Under the pieces are notes generated by a model that was given only the letters and a program-made list of their open reading frames with translations, was not told where the DNA came from and ran no database searches. The position numbers were made by a program, and so were the translations under genes. Below, one piece after another: positions 47,201 to 60,660 of a DNA stretch of 64,000 bases. The first letter of the stretch is position 1. The number at the start of each line of letters is the position of its first letter. This DNA comes from Pogonophryne albipinna (lineage: Eukaryota; Chordata; Actinopteri; Perciformes; Artedidraconidae): assembly GCA_028583405.1 (NCBI GenBank), contig CM053263.1, positions 3,510,715-3,574,714 on the forward strand, in the 5' to 3' direction.

Positions 47201-50200
47201 ACAGACAGTCATGGCTTTTTTCTTTTTATCAGATGAAAAAAGAAAGAAAAAATCCATTAAAAACGGCTTACAGATAATTTGTTTTAATCAAGATAATATC
47301 TGATATGCTGATAACTGTGTTTAGTGGGTATTATTTCTGCTTCATTACTGTGTGTGTCTGGTTGTTGTGAAGAGGAAATGGCAAATAACCTGCAGACAGG
47401 GCCGTCATCTGTGATTACACTCTAATTTAATCGGAAAACAATACAATATTCATATAACTTAAAATGGATTATATTTGTTGTCGCATTATTATGTACTAAT
47501 GATCTGATTAATGCTGCTTTATGGTTCAGTACATTAATATTCCTGTCTGTTTTGCAGCCTTATGCCTTTCAAGCCAGAGAGTTCCTGCGGAAGAAGCTTA
47601 TCGGCAAAGAAGTGTGCTTCACTGTGGAAATCAAGACCGCTTTGGGCAGGGAGTACGGCATAGTCTACCTGGGGCGAGGTGAGGGACCTGTCTCGATAAT
47701 CACTAACTGATCTGAGAAATGTCCACATTAAGAGAAATACTAATTGGAATCTCATTTTTTGAAGATTAAAGCAAAATGAGATGGGACATGCTATAATGAA
47801 TTGAATTTACCTGTGATGTGCAACTCATTATTGCAACTCAGGGCGTCTTTCCAAAATGCTGGGTTATGATTTTGCTATCAAAGTTTCATGTATATTTTAT
47901 GCAAAAAAAATGCATCAGTTAGTTAAACACCCTATTTTTCAAAAAGAAATGGATAGTCGGACAGTACTTTAGAGTGTTTTTCAGGGAAGTTGTACATGCT
48001 GCTGGTATCATTTAACTGGGCGTTATTATAATCAGCCGTTAAATTAGCAATCCTGCAAAATGTGATTTTGTGTAGCTAAAATGTCTCCCTATCCGAAATG
48101 TCAGCACTCATGATTGCCTCGTGTCCAATCAAATTTCCCGACCAGAACTAACTGCAGTGTGATTATAATGGTCTTCAAATAAATAAATAAATAAATAAAA
48201 ATGCTTCTCTTTCTTAAAAAGTACTTGATATTTTTTCCCTCTATTTTCAGACACAACTGGCGAGAACCTTGCTGACAGTCTGGTGAACGAGGGCCTTGCC
48301 ACAGTCCGCAGGGAAGGAATCAGAGGGAACAAGTAAGATATTTAGTATAGAGTACTGTTCAAAGTGCCTGTTTTGTCATGGGTAAAATACTCATTGTCAG
48401 AATTTAAAAAGAAATACATTTAGATAACATTGTGTTTAAGCAATATGTGATTATATCATTTATCAAAGTTTCTCCGTGAGAGACTCTTTTAGTTACGTAT
48501 CAGATTCTGTGGAACGTGGTATATTTGTTATGATGCCAGCTACACTGGCATTGTTGACCAAGAGGGTGTCATTATACAAGAGACTGAGAGGTTAAATGTT
48601 TTCGCTCCAAAACGGTTTGCTCATTCAGCGTGGTGGAAGTAATACTCATCCATGCTCATAATTTGGCAACATGATGTCATCTTTGTAAAGCAGCACAACA
48701 ACACTGGATCCGTGGGGAGACATGCATAAGTCCTCAACTAGCAGACTGTAGAGAATTGAGATGGAGCCTCGGTGTCCCAGATGGTGGCAGTATTACCCTG
48801 CTGCCACAACGATGTCCCTCGGAAACCCTTTTCTGCCACATTGCCTTCGCACAGTATTCCCCTGAATACACTTGCATACCCCGCACTATATGATAAAGTA
48901 CTATATGTCCCCCCCAGTGGCAGTATTTGCACACTACACACATTACAAGCACTTTGACTCATGCTGCTACATTTGTATCTTCCAACATAATGGAGATGAT
49001 GTGAATATTCTGCCACTAATGACCCATTTGAAGCATTCTGTGCAATGGCCCAGATCAAACACTAATGTAAATGATGCTTTAAGTGTAAGCGGGCATCATT
49101 TGGCCAAAGGGTGGGCCCATTACTCAGCGAGGACTTAAGGCCTTAGTTTTTCCCTCGGTGGGCTAGCCTCCAATATCATTACCCCTCGTGAGCAGCTACC
49201 TTGATCACACTAACTATGATGTGTTCATGATTATGGGGGCGATTTTAACGATCATGGCTTCGGACACTGCAGTAAAAATGTGTTCAGACGCTGACTGCGG
49301 CTCAGGGAGAAATACGGTCAGCCATTTCACAGATTTAAAGGATCGACCAAGTGTACCCGAGCAGGCTGGGGCACAGTTGCTCAGGGCTTTTTCATCGTTT
49401 TTTATAGAACAAGCGTGAACACAGTCACTCTCTCTCTCGCACAAACACAACAAATAACTGACCACGAGTTGGATTAACGGTTCATTTATGACCATTGATG
49501 CGTTAAACTTTGGCTTGAGTTTGATAATATAACGCATGTATTTCAAAGTCAACTAACAAATACCATTTCCTTCAAATTAAGTCGAGTGCAACATTATAAC
49601 AGAGGATGAACCCAAGTAAGGTTTCTACACAGATAGCCATTTTTTTAAATAGTTATTTTGTGCTGTCAGGTATTGTTCTCTTCCTTGTAGCCTTCTCAAT
49701 GTTAATGAGTACGTATTTGCACTGTTGCCGAGAATGCACATCTCATTAATGTCTATTATAATCGCAGTAACATAGTCCCAGAAAGGCCTTGGTTTAGTGA
49801 GACTCCACACAACACTTTGGTTGTGGCTAGTTGTCTCTCTTGATGTTTAGTGTTATAAAGAAGCATCTTCCCAGAGAACTTCTCATCATAGAGGTTTTTA
49901 CATGAAAGGTTTTTCAATATTTGTAGTATCACATTCAGGGCTCTCGACTAACTTTTTTCACCATCCTCCCAGAACCGTCCCGAAATACAATCTAAGCCGC
50001 CCCGAAATTAATGTGGACCGTCCCGAATTTAAAATGTTAGTTTTTCTACATTATCATTAGTTAAAATCATTCAAAGTGACCTTTAACATAAATAAAACAT
50101 CATACAAATCATTAGATGATAATTCATCAACCTTATTATTTGAGTAAATCACATAAACAAAGGCCAAATATATTTAAACAAACACACACACGAGAAAATT

Positions 50201-53200
50201 ACTCTAATATTGAATCCAATCAAGTCCCATCCAATTAACAACACATCCAACACTCTGTCCTGAAGACAGAACCCAGAGTAACCACTAACCAGGATGACAG
50301 TCTGTAACACAGTCAGGAGACCTTTACAAACGGCCCCGCCCCCTCGCACACAGACGGGAGAGAGAGATCTCGTCTGGATTGGAAAGCTCGAAAATACATC
50401 ATAGACGCATTTTGTAGTCTTATTGCATATTATAAACGGAGTTGGCGAAAACTAAAACTGCGATATAATGTGTATGTAGCAATAATACATATGACATATC
50501 CTTTTTAAATGTCTCCAGTTCCGATAAAAAGTCCGATAACGTCGGAGCTTAACGTTACCACTGTCTTTAATAATTCCGGCCCGGGGCCCCGTTTAATACC
50601 GGGGCTCGGTACCCATCCCTACATGGGGAGAGGCGCAGCATATTGCTAAGGAATAAATACGATGGAGGTTTCTCTTCTCAGCCTTATTACCCATAGGGGA
50701 TGAAGAGGAGTAAGTAAATAAAGAGGCCGGCGCTCCAGGGTCTGGTTCTGCTGTGCGTTTTTGTGATGTAACGATAAAACATTTCAGAATTCCTCCACGG
50801 GATGCCATTGTCATTGTACATCACTCAACCCGCGAAATACACACACTCAGTAGCCTACATAGCTAGACCTGCGAATTTGAGGGCCAGGAATTCGCGGGCA
50901 CAGACAGCTGTAGCTACGTACTGTGTGTGTGGGTATTTCGCGGGTTGCTAAATGTTTTGTGCGTGTGTGTTTATGTTGACAAGGACGTTTAACAACTGTG
51001 TGCTACACAAAACATGCAGTCGGTTTCATTTTCATCGCCGTTTGTAGTAGAGTTAGCAGGGTATTTTTATTTTAACTCTCGTCCCAAAATTATTTGTTAT
51101 CCTCCCCGACACTATTTTTTCCGACGACGGGACGTCCTTAAGCTCGAGCCCTGATCACATTGTTTTCCTTCCACTTATTAGTTACACTGAATGGAGCTCT
51201 TTCTCTCCTAAGAAGAAGTACAAATCCTGGCATTTTTAAGTAGAACGATCTCATTTGTTACTTGCAGTCTTAAGTCCTTTTGACTAGTGCAACAAGACAT
51301 ATTCTAGTCTCGTACTTGGGATATAACATTAATGAATTATGTGATTTCTTTTTTTTCTGTCAGCTTTAGCTGCGTGCGACATATCGCAGCCCTCTGAGTC
51401 AGGCAGATTTATATTTGATTAAAATCACACGGATGAGTTTTTTTAGTTAGAGGTTTCAGTTTGACTTGATCAGGCATAAAAAATGCTGTCCTTTTTGCTG
51501 AGTCCTACAGCAATTGGTACCGACACGTTCATCAATCTCCCATACTCAGTGTTTCAGCTTCAGCTCTGTCACTCAGTCAGAATCCTTTTTCTTTCTCAAA
51601 TATAATCGCTGAGGTGGCTATAGCCGGAAAATCGGTCAGCTAAACTTCCCATCTGAAAAATGTAATTCACAGGCAGGGGGCTTTGACTGATTGCTATTTA
51701 TATCGCCCACCCATCAGAGCAGAAAGGAGCTACATTAACATGGGAACCAGCTGTGCTTTATAATGCCACACCGCTCCTTTTTTAACTGGAGCACCAGAGG
51801 AGTGCTGGTTGAGGGATGTAAACGTTGGGGAGATGAACTGCAGTCAGATACACTGGTGAACTTCCTACACCCTTTACAAACTGTGCATAGCTGTAAAACA
51901 CTAAGGTTCAACATTTTGTATCTGTTTAAAGTGTTTTGGGCTGCACGAGGGAGATGAAAGATATAGCCTATAGCGTGTTCAAATAAAAGGGAATTGGAAC
52001 TTATTCCTCCAGTAGCTTTGCACAGTTTTCTTACCCATCATCAAAATCTGTTTTGATTTCAAGCAGTGTGGTTGTTAGGAGGAAGTTGCTGACCTAAGAG
52101 AACTCTAGTCTATTCAGAGGCATGGATATGTCCACTATCATCTGCCCACACACATGCAGCTATTCCTATATCCTAACCAATCTCTGCTTGCTGTTTTCCA
52201 TTTCAATCTGTGGCTTTTCTATGTCTGCGTTTCTTGATTGCATTGTTGGTTTCTTTCAATCTATCTTTCAAGCTCTCCGGTCCTGTTTAGCGCTTACATT
52301 CTAAGTAGCTTAAACACAATTGACTTCTTACGGAAAGTTTCACTATTGCTGCCCTGTAAGCAAGAAACTGTTTTGATTTGAATTTAGAAGATAAATCAGT
52401 GTTGAGAGGGAGCGAGAACTTCTGTTGGGCAGAGGCCAAAAGCCCAATTAGGAACACACAGCTGGAGAACGGCCTACATGTGTTTTTTATGTGTGGCATT
52501 ATAATTGAGACCCACTTTGTTGCTTCTCCAAAGCCAAAAGTGTCTTTTAAGGCAGCAAGACGTGAACAATTCAGCGTGAGCACTAAAAAGCTCTCGTCAC
52601 AACCACTACTCCCATATCAATGGGGAAGCTTTTTGCTTCTAGGAAAAACAAAAGCCCGTTGCCCATTTCAAGTAATGAATAATTAAAGTCGTACAAGGGC
52701 CCTCAAAAAGCATTAGGCTGCACAATTTAGCAAGCCAGCATGGAATTAATTGTGGCGTTCGTAGCCAGCTGCGTGGTTGCTTTTGAAGGAGCTGTCAAAC
52801 ACTGTTATTGTCTTCTCACAAAACGCTCTGATACTTTTTTCAAGCTGTTATATTCTGGTCATCAACTAAAAACATTAAAACAACATCACAGTATGTCAGG
52901 AACGTCACTTTATTCAGCACATAACTCAACTAAGCTGGAGCCTCACCACACACACAGTCCTATACTTTTAATGAGCGCATGTGCATGGTAAAGCTAATTA
53001 GCAATAACAGGTTTCAGCATCAAAAAGCTACAACTTGCTGTCATTTGATGAATTGTAATGAATGCAACGTGACAGAAGGTAAAAGACCTCTCACATTGCC
53101 TACTAGTTTTTGTAATTGTAGTTCATGTAATGCTAATATTTGCCTTTTGGGACACTGCTTTGGGTAGCCATGTTTCCACATCCTAGTTAGGCGTAATTGG

Positions 53201-56200
53201 AGCATGTCAAAGTTAACAGGGAGTGCAACTCTACAATCAACACATTTTCTGCTCGTTAGCTACAGCGACCATTTCTGACTGGTGTGAAATTAACAAGCTA
53301 GGTTGTTTTTATATATATTTCCAAGCAGGTTGGCAAAGGGGTTTTATGGCCCTCAAAGACCCTCTGATGTTTTAATAGATGTTTAATAGCAGATTTATAG
53401 CAATATTTTAACTTGAGCTATCACAGCTTTAGTGCAGCGGTGTTCTAAGGCAAGTTTATTTATATAGCACCTTTCAACACAAGGCAATTCAAAGTGCTTT
53501 ACAAAAAATGAAAGACATTAAGAAAATGGCATTTAAAATCAGTCATTAAAAAGAAAAGATAATAAAATAAACATTAAAAGAAAAAATACATGGATAAAAG
53601 TTACAGTGCAGTCTAAGATATGAATAGTTCAATTAAAAGCAGCGACAAAAAGAAAAGTCTTCAGCCTGGATTTAAAAGTAGTCAGAGTTGCAGCGGACCT
53701 GCAGGTTTCTGGGAGTTTGTTCCAGATATTTGGAGCATAATAACTAAACGCTGCTTTACCATGTTTAGTTCTGACTCTGGGGACAGAAAGCTGACCAGTC
53801 CCTGAAGACCTGAGAGATCTGGATGGTTCATAATTTAGCAGAAGATCAGAAATGTATTTTGGGCCTAAACCATTCAGTGTTTTATAAACCAGCAGCAGTA
53901 TTTAGAAATCTATTCTTTGACACACAGGAAGCCAGTGTAAAGACTTCAGAACAGGAGTGATGTGATCCACTTTCTTAGTGTTAGTGAGGACTCGAGACTT
54001 CTAAAACAACATTTTTTATTTTCAAAGCTGTCAAGAAGCCATCTTTAAAAGTTTCAATATCAGTTTCACTCAGCTGCAGCTTTCAGTAGTTGACCAAGTT
54101 TCTATTTCAATTTTTGAAGAAAGCTTTGTTTTTTACATTCCCGAACTGTGAACTGTGAATGGAGAATACAAAAACGGCAAACAACCGAGTGAAAAAAAGG
54201 AAACTATGGATCACATGCATCTTTAATAAAACGTCACCATTTATTACTCGCCACTACTCCACTGGTGCGCTGTGGGTCTGTGTATGAGACCAGATTTACT
54301 AATGGCCGTTTAAAGGTTAAACTACTCATTTAAGATGTTAAGCATTCACAATTTGAGTGCATGCTGGTTCTTTTAAAAGAGATGGCCCTAAAAGGGAGTT
54401 AAAATATTGGTGCCATGTTCACAACTTTTCTACATTTGTCAGTTTATGGATTAAAGTCATAGTCATGTTGTAAAAAAGCAGTACAGAAAGCTCCTGCTCA
54501 CAACATATAGAGAGCAACATATTGATTTATCACTTTAACTGTTGTCCAGAGTTTGAAATGTGTGACATGTTACTGTGCCCTAAACTTTTCCTTTTTGTGT
54601 GTTACCAGTCCAGACCAGGCCAGACTCTGTGAATTGGAGGACCAGTCCAGGGCTTCCAAGAAGGGCTTGTGGAGCGAGGGCGGCGGCACTCAATCTGTTC
54701 GCGACCTCAAATACACCATAGAGAATCCCCGCAACTTTGTTGACTCCTTGCACCAGAAACCTATCAACGGTAATGAGTTTGGGAGGGGCGTGCAAACATA
54801 CACAACGGATGAGAAAGCTTGGCCTAGAAAACAAAGACACTTATCATTTGGAAGCACGTAATACTACATAAGCCTCTATTTTCCCATAAAAGGCCACATT
54901 TACAGGCCTTGTTGGCCATTTTGGTTGAAGAAATCCCGTTCTCAATATCCACTTCAGGGTAATGGAACACACTATATAACCATCACTGGCTCATTCCTCC
55001 AGTCTCTCATCTCTGACCCTAACCCGAGCTGTAATGTGCCCCTCAATTCATTTCCAGCCTACCGCCGTTAACTACCATTTAATTGAACGGTGGAATGAAC
55101 AGGGAGATGTTTTTTCCCTCTTTTATTTCTCGCTCTTACCATTCATGAGGCGATCAGAGTTGTTTTGAAATTGGAAGCAGCAATCCAGCCCAAGAGCTTT
55201 AAATGTGTGTTGAGAAACAGAATACCAATGTCCCTCTCATCTGCTTATGCAGACACACACTCAGACACATGCACACAAGCTATACACAGGAAGAAAAGCA
55301 TATAGACGCTGAGAGAACCCATCATCAAAATGCCATAGGCATGAATTGCCTTTAACACAAGTGACTCATCCTGTCCAATTTCTTTAAGTACTTTAGAGGT
55401 CGGGAGCAACAGATGGGCAATATGGTTTTGAAGAAATAAACAACGTTATACCTCAAAAGCTTTTCATATATATGCTGCATAGTAAAATCTTTAAAGTGAT
55501 CATCCAAAAATGCTTTAGTATCAAGCACTCACCTCTGTAGGCTTGAAAGGTGTCTGTAACAACCAACACCAGATATATGCTGACTCCTTCTTCCCATAGA
55601 GCAATGACTCGAATCAGCCAAAATTCATGCTTGTTTTTAATAGGAACAACAGTTATTATTACAAACCGACAGCAGTCATATGAACATTTTTAAGTTCAGC
55701 CTTTTATACCCTGAGGAAGGAAGTGGCAAACCACCATTTTTCCTAAATAAACGAGTATTTCATAAAGATTTTGGTTGTCACTTTCAAGGTGTACAAAGTC
55801 TGACAACTCAATTTTACTGATGAGTAGCAAACAGTTTTCACAGGTGTTTGTTTAGAATTCACCGGAGAGTACATGCTATGACAATCTACCAAGGATAGAA
55901 GAAGATTCAAATAAATTCAGATTTCCATTTGACCCGTGAAAATGAAATAAAATGAATTGCCTCGGGTAAAGTTTCCTGAAAGTATGAGAAAGTGTTTTTC
56001 TGAATCTTCCAGTTTTCACATAGCGTTTCCCAAGTATAAAATATGAATTTAAGTAAAGGCTCTGACCAGCCCACAAATAAGCAATTGATTAAAATTGGAG
56101 ACATCGTACTCTCCCTCTAACGCTGTAACATTCTCATCTCTCTTCAGCCATCATCGAGCATGTGCGTGACGGCAGCGTTGTTCGTGCCTTGCTGCTCCCC

Positions 56201-58077
56201 GACTACTACCTGGTCACCGTCATGCTGTCTGGAGTTAAGGTAACCAGCACAAACTACACTCTAACGTTTGTCCTGAGACTACAGTTACCATAAATAGAGA
56301 TGGATAGATACTTTATTCCTCCTAAATTGGGAAATCATTTTGTCACGGCAGCAGTGTTGTCAAACATTACACATTAGTGAAAAATAATGAAAAAGATAGA
56401 ATAAGATCAAAATATAGTAACATTAACAGCAAATATAATACAAAATGCCAATAGAAAAGACATACTGTGTATATCACTAGAATATCTAAGAAATACACAA
56501 TTGAAATAAAATACTGAATACATTTGAATAACCTACAATATTAAATTTCACTAGGCAACAGAAATGTATAGAAGTAATAGAAATAGTGAGCAAATTAATA
56601 AATAAATACATAAATGGTTTATCATATGTAGTTTCTTCCACACCACTTTCACTTTACTGTCACAAAATAGAAAACTCAACTATTTAAAGGTGTGTATAAA
56701 TACATGTATTTATACTATAATGGCTCATTTTTGCCCAGCTTTTTAATCCGTTTGTGCTTCTAGTGTCTTACGCACTAAATATCACCTTCAAACTCTTTCA
56801 CCTAGCCTAGATAACTAATCTTTTCTCATCTCCCACTTAAATATACTTCATCCATTTCAAGATGTTCTTTGTCCCGTGTTTCAAAGGCTTGTCTGCGTCT
56901 GTTGTGTTTATATCTGTCTGCTGTTCTGCCACACTGAAGGGACAATACAGATAGCAAGTAGCGCAAGGTGACATCGGTTAAAAGTGGATAACGGTACTTC
57001 ACAGAAAAAACTGATTGTATCAAAAGAACGTGTGCACAGAGAAATCTCCTAGAGGCGCTGGTTGACTGCTGGGAAATTCAGTAGAGTACTAAATCAAGGA
57101 TGTATTTTAATACTGCTTTCAAAAGATCTATTGACAAAGGCATGATAATTCCTGCATTCATTTGCCTTTTCCTTCTCCCCAGTGTCCCACATTCAAGCGG
57201 GAAGCGGATGGTACGGAGTTTACAGAGTCATTTGCAGCAGAAGCCAAATTCTTCACCGAATCCCGACTTCTGCAGAGAGACGTTCAGATCATCCTGGAGA
57301 GCTGCCCCAACCAGATCATACTGGGCACCATTATGCACCCGGTAAGACTCTGGAGGCAACGCACGTTTGTGGGAGTGGCCGTTCAAATTAATGCTTTTCT
57401 GTCTCATTAATTATTGTTTTTTCCCCCGCTGTGTCAGAATGGAAACATTACAGAACTCCTACTGAAGGAAGGGTTTGCCCGCTGTGTGGACTGGTCCATG
57501 GCCGTCTACACCCAGGGAGCCGATAAACTACGTTCTGCTGAAAAGTACGACACCTTAGGCGTACAAAAGAAAATCGTTCATATCATTATTAAATACAGAC
57601 GTTGCTTAGAAAGGTGTAGAAACTAATGAAATGACACATCTGGTTCAGGAGATCACTGATCGTTTTATAAGACATAATAAATAAATAAAGCCGTTTCTTG
57701 AGGTATTGAAAATAATTGTGTCAATGAAATGGTATGCAAATATATTCCACCGCTACTTCAGATCTCCCTCTATTGCTCTACTGCATTGATATGCACCCCC
57801 TATAATCATCACTGTAAAGGCTATAGGCTAATCATCTCAGGATGCTCTTTAATGAGCCTTTGTAGCTTTTTCCAGCCAAATGGAGACTTGTTATCCGCTC
57901 GATTAGCCCTTCATGTCCTATGTATTTCTGGCTGATCTTGAGGACCACCACTGATGATGTGTTTTATTTTTTTTGTTTTTTGCCAGATCTGCTAAAGAGC
58001 GCAAGGTCCGCATCTGGAAGGACTACGTGGCACCCACAGCCAACATGGACCAGAAGGACAGGCAGTTTGTCGCCAAG
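44179..58077 (+). CDS. snd1: staphylococcal nuclease and Tudor domain protein 1, first nine coding exons
   Basis: Nine exons joined in phase encode residues 1-346, about 38 percent of the 910 expected from human SND1; the rest lies beyond base 64000. The visible part holds staphylococcal-nuclease-like domain 1 (about 25-165), domain 2 (about 190-325) and the first residues of domain 3. Near-identical segments include [34 protein letters not shown] and [14 protein letters not shown]. Known role: an RNA-binding protein of the cytoplasm and nucleus, acting in RNA silencing complexes, decay of edited RNA, splicing and transcription co-activation. The exons are highly conserved and the introns long. 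It is transcribed away from pax4, 4.7 kb distant. Confidence 0.96.
44254..46640 (+). other. snd1: snd1 intron 1
   Basis: 2.4 kb. 44440-44590 is dense in GCTAGC/TTAGC words; a T-run lies at 46008-46022. No exon is recognised. Confidence 0.6.
46641..46790 (+). CDS. snd1: snd1 coding exon 2
   Basis: It encodes [20 protein letters not shown] to DTPDE, the first strands of nuclease-like domain 1. Confidence 0.97.
46791..47557 (+). other. snd1: snd1 intron 2
   Basis: 767 AT-rich bases with no recognised feature. Confidence 0.6.
47558..47678 (+). CDS. snd1: snd1 coding exon 3
   Basis: It encodes [20 protein letters not shown] to IVYLGR. The donor is CGAG|GTGAGG. Confidence 0.96.
47679..48250 (+). 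other. snd1: snd1 intron 3
   Basis: 572 bases with a short (AAAT)n run at 48178-48199. Confidence 0.6.
48251..48332 (+). CDS. snd1: snd1 coding exon 4
   Basis: It encodes [20 protein letters not shown] to RGN. The donor is AA|GTAAGA. Confidence 0.95.
49936..51153. mobile_element. non-autonomous hAT transposon in snd1 intron 4
   Basis: The ends CAGGGCTC and GAGCCCTG are inverted repeats, flanked by an exact 8-base duplication ATCACATT (49928-49935 and 51154-51161). The 1.2-kb interior has no transposase. It contains a 15-base inverted pair CAACCCGCGAAATAC (50826-50840) and its complement (50933-50947). Confidence 0.9.
53440..53995 (-). mobile_element. LINE fragment, 3' end with reverse-transcriptase C-terminus
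   Basis: The minus strand encodes [18 protein letters not shown] and [14 protein letters not shown], the C-terminal signature of L2/CR1-like reverse transcriptases. It ends in the AAAGTGCTATATAAATAAA-type tail (53450-53500). The 5' part is missing. Confidence 0.85.
54609..54769 (+). CDS. snd1: snd1 coding exon 5
   Basis: It encodes [19 protein letters not shown] to HQKPIN. The segment [15 protein letters not shown] matches SND1 closely. Confidence 0.96.
54770..56147 (+). other. snd1: snd1 intron 5
   Basis: 1.4 kb with no recognised feature. Confidence 0.6.
56148..56239 (+). CDS. snd1: snd1 coding exon 6
   Basis: It encodes [20 protein letters not shown] to SGVK, the start of nuclease-like domain 2. 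Confidence 0.97.
56240..57182 (+). other. snd1: snd1 intron 6
   Basis: 943 bases with a LINE-tail-like repeat in the left half. Confidence 0.6.
56303..56600 (-). repeat. LINE 3'-tail-like repeat
   Basis: GATGGATAGATACTTTATTC at 56306 is the reverse complement of a typical fish LINE 3' end. It is followed by AT-rich non-coding sequence; the 5' border is unclear. Confidence 0.6.
57183..57341 (+). CDS. snd1: snd1 coding exon 7
   Basis: It encodes [20 protein letters not shown] to [25 protein letters not shown] is near-invariant in SND1. Confidence 0.97.
57438..57544 (+). CDS. snd1: snd1 coding exon 8
   Basis: It encodes [20 protein letters not shown] to KLRSAE. The donor is AAAA|GTACGA. Confidence 0.97.
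57545..57986 (+). other. snd1: snd1 intron 8
   Basis: 442 bases with no recognised feature. Confidence 0.6.
57987..58077 (+). CDS. snd1: snd1 coding exon 9
   Basis: It encodes [20 protein letters not shown] to QFVAK, the end of domain 2 and start of domain 3. The donor is AAG|GTGAGG; the following exon is outside the window. Confidence 0.95.
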
Positions 58078-59562
58078 GTGAGGTCCTCACGTGGCTTTTA
58101 TATAGGCTGTGTCCCTTGGCACGTTTCCTTTGGCCCCTAACATAATGTCTTTCCAATTTGGATCATTTTCCCTCCATCTTTGAAATTCAGGGACAAAGAA
58201 GCGGTAAGGTATAAAACCCACATTTTCATATCTAAGAAGCTGGAAGTGTGAAATATCTTGGAACTGTTTACCCACTCATGGTTTTAGTTACTTAAATATA
58301 ATGTTGGATGGTTTAATCCATACCAAATAATCATAATTCAAAAGATTTTCCTTTTAATGTTTTGTGTCAAAATCTAAATTTATAAAGTAACTAGTAAAAT
58401 AAATGTATTGGAGTAAAAGTAGTGATAAATGAAATTACTCGGGTGGCGTACAAGTACTTTAATGTGTGCTTAAGTGACATTGTCCATAGCTTCAGTGCTA
58501 AGGCGATGTTTCCTTTGCTTCCATCACTCCATGTTCACTGTCCACTGCAGCATTTCCACTTTTTCTTCCAGCACTGCAGCACAAGCAGAGCCACTTTAAG
58601 GCTACTAACAAATAATATCCTCCTGACGCCTCCATTTTCACATCTGGACCCCCCCCCCCCTTCTGAATAAGACTAAAAAAATCGCTTCACTCGGATGCTA
58701 GGAAGAATGCTTAACAGCAACCTTGAAGCACTCCCCAGTCAAATTAGGGCCAAATCGCTGGCGTATGCTGTAGCAGCAGCACAGAACGACCCCCAAAAGC
58801 CAAGAAGTGGAGATATTAGCTTTGGAGGTTATTGGCCAGGGCTATGGTGAAGAGAAGTATCCTTAATATCAAGTACACGAGAGGGCACTCCCTCCTAGTT
58901 GTCAAGACCCATTAGCTCAAATCAAGTGAGATGGACGGCTTGATACATTTCGGTAATGAAGTTTAAGTGTGAGCTGACGTATTAAAGTGTCCACGTTGTA
59001 GCTTTGATATAGTATAGCAACCCTTAAAAAACAGCGTTATCTGTTTCCCTCTGTGTGCATTTTGATGATGACTTCCACCCCTCCTTTTAGTTGATTTATT
59101 TTTTCCTAGGATTTCAAAAGTTGAATACCTCCTAAAGTTTATCTTTTGTCTGTGTTTGCTCCCTCAAGACCCTGAACCTTTAAGACCCGGAAAAATTCAT
59201 GGCTAGCGCGAGCGTTACATAAAAGGTGTTTCTTTGGAAATCTGCTTACAGAATACATTTGATAAACTGCACACGCCACAAAGCAGGCGCCAAAAGAAAC
59301 TATGAGCATGTATCTTTTTTCCTGAGTCAGAAGCAAGAGGCTAGAGAAAGGATAAAACATTTATAGTATCAGTGTGAGCCGCTCTCAGATCTCTCTGAAC
59401 CCCCTCAATAAGAGAGGGGGGGGAGGGGGGGCACGGAGTGAGGGAGTATTTGGTGGTGAGCTCCGGAGGGTGTATGAGGCACAGAGTTAATGCATTTCCA
59501 AACATTTGGTCTACCTATGTTGTGAATGTATTATCTCTTGGATTTACACACGGCATCTATTG

Positions 59563-59795
59563 CACGTCTGTCCGTCCTGGGAGAGGGATCCCTCCTCTGT
59601 TGCTCTCCCTGAGGTTTCTCCCATGTTTCCCTTTAAACTGTGGGTTTTCTCTGGAAGTGTTTCCTTGTACGATGTGAGGGTCTAAGGACAGAGGGTGTCG
59701 TATTGTCATACTGATATTCTGTACACACTGTGAAGTCCACTGAGACAAATGTAACATTTGTGATATTGGGCTATATAAATAAACATGATTGATTG
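59563..59795 (+). repeat. dispersed fish repeat, LINE/SINE 3' tail-like, copy 2
   Basis: It matches 7300-7620 over CTCTCCCTGAGGTTTCTCCC, TTCCTTGTACGATGTGAGGG and CATACTGATATTCTG, ending ATAAATAAACATGATTGATT. It has a single GGTCTAAGGACAGAG unit. Confidence 0.75.
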
Positions 59796-60220
59796 AGTTA
59801 GGTAGATGGTTGAAAATTAAATAAAAAATGTGAGTTCTAGTGATATAGGGAGACTTAGAAGGAGAAGGATGAAAATACATGAGAAGTGAAGTCGGCAAAT
59901 GATCAAGATCCCTGAAACTATGAGCGTCCTCTCCCTCTGCAGTTCCCTTTATTATTTTGCTGCAGAACTGCACTGCTGATGCCTACACCTAAACCTCGAG
60001 GCACTTTTTGATCTCTGCAGGACGCTTCTCTGTCCTATTTCTGCTGCTCTCCCCCCAAAATGCTTCAGAGGAGGTGTTGCTGCTGCTGTTGTCTTTGTTG
60101 TGTAGGTAATAGAAATACGTCGGAAGCTCCTGCACCGTGCATTTCGCAAAAACATTTCTTCAGATGATCACCTTTAATAGTAAATGTAGTTTATCTAGCA
60201 GCATACACGTGATCTAAGAT

Positions 60221-60660
60221 TAGGGATAGGACTATATTTGTATAAAAACACTCACAATGGTAATCATAGGATATTTTCATTATCCTGATAATCGAGAGTA
60301 TCCTCACAAAAGTGACTTAAACAATTATTTTGCTGGCTATCATGATAGAAAAAGTAATATATTTTTTACACAGAAATCAAATGAGAACAGACTTTCACAA
60401 TGTTAATGTTATTTATTAAGAAAAGTATCCTTTATTTATTCAAGTGAGCCTTATTATTTAAGATTAAGGTACGGTTTGTTTTTCGCTTAAAAGGTTTTTC
60501 CCTAATTCATAGCATCTGTTCTTTCAAATGTAGGATAAATGGATTGCACGATTTAATACATTTTAAGCATCATTTCTCAATTATCGGGATAGTTTTATAC
60601 ATTTAAATTATTTTGGCAAGACCTAATCGTGACATTAATTTAAAATATCATCCCATGCCT
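60221..60660. repeat. possible MITE remnant
   Basis: The left end TTAGGGATAGGACTATAT and the right end ATATCATCCCATGCC are weakly inverted. Boundaries are uncertain and no target duplication is seen. Confidence 0.3.

Larger units (their letters stand above)
48333..54608 (+). other. snd1: snd1 intron 4
   Basis: 6.3 kb with a non-autonomous hAT element (49936-51153) and a LINE fragment (about 53440-53995). The blocks 48500-49450 and 51300-53300 contain no recognised repeat; parts look unusually complex for intron DNA. Confidence 0.65.
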
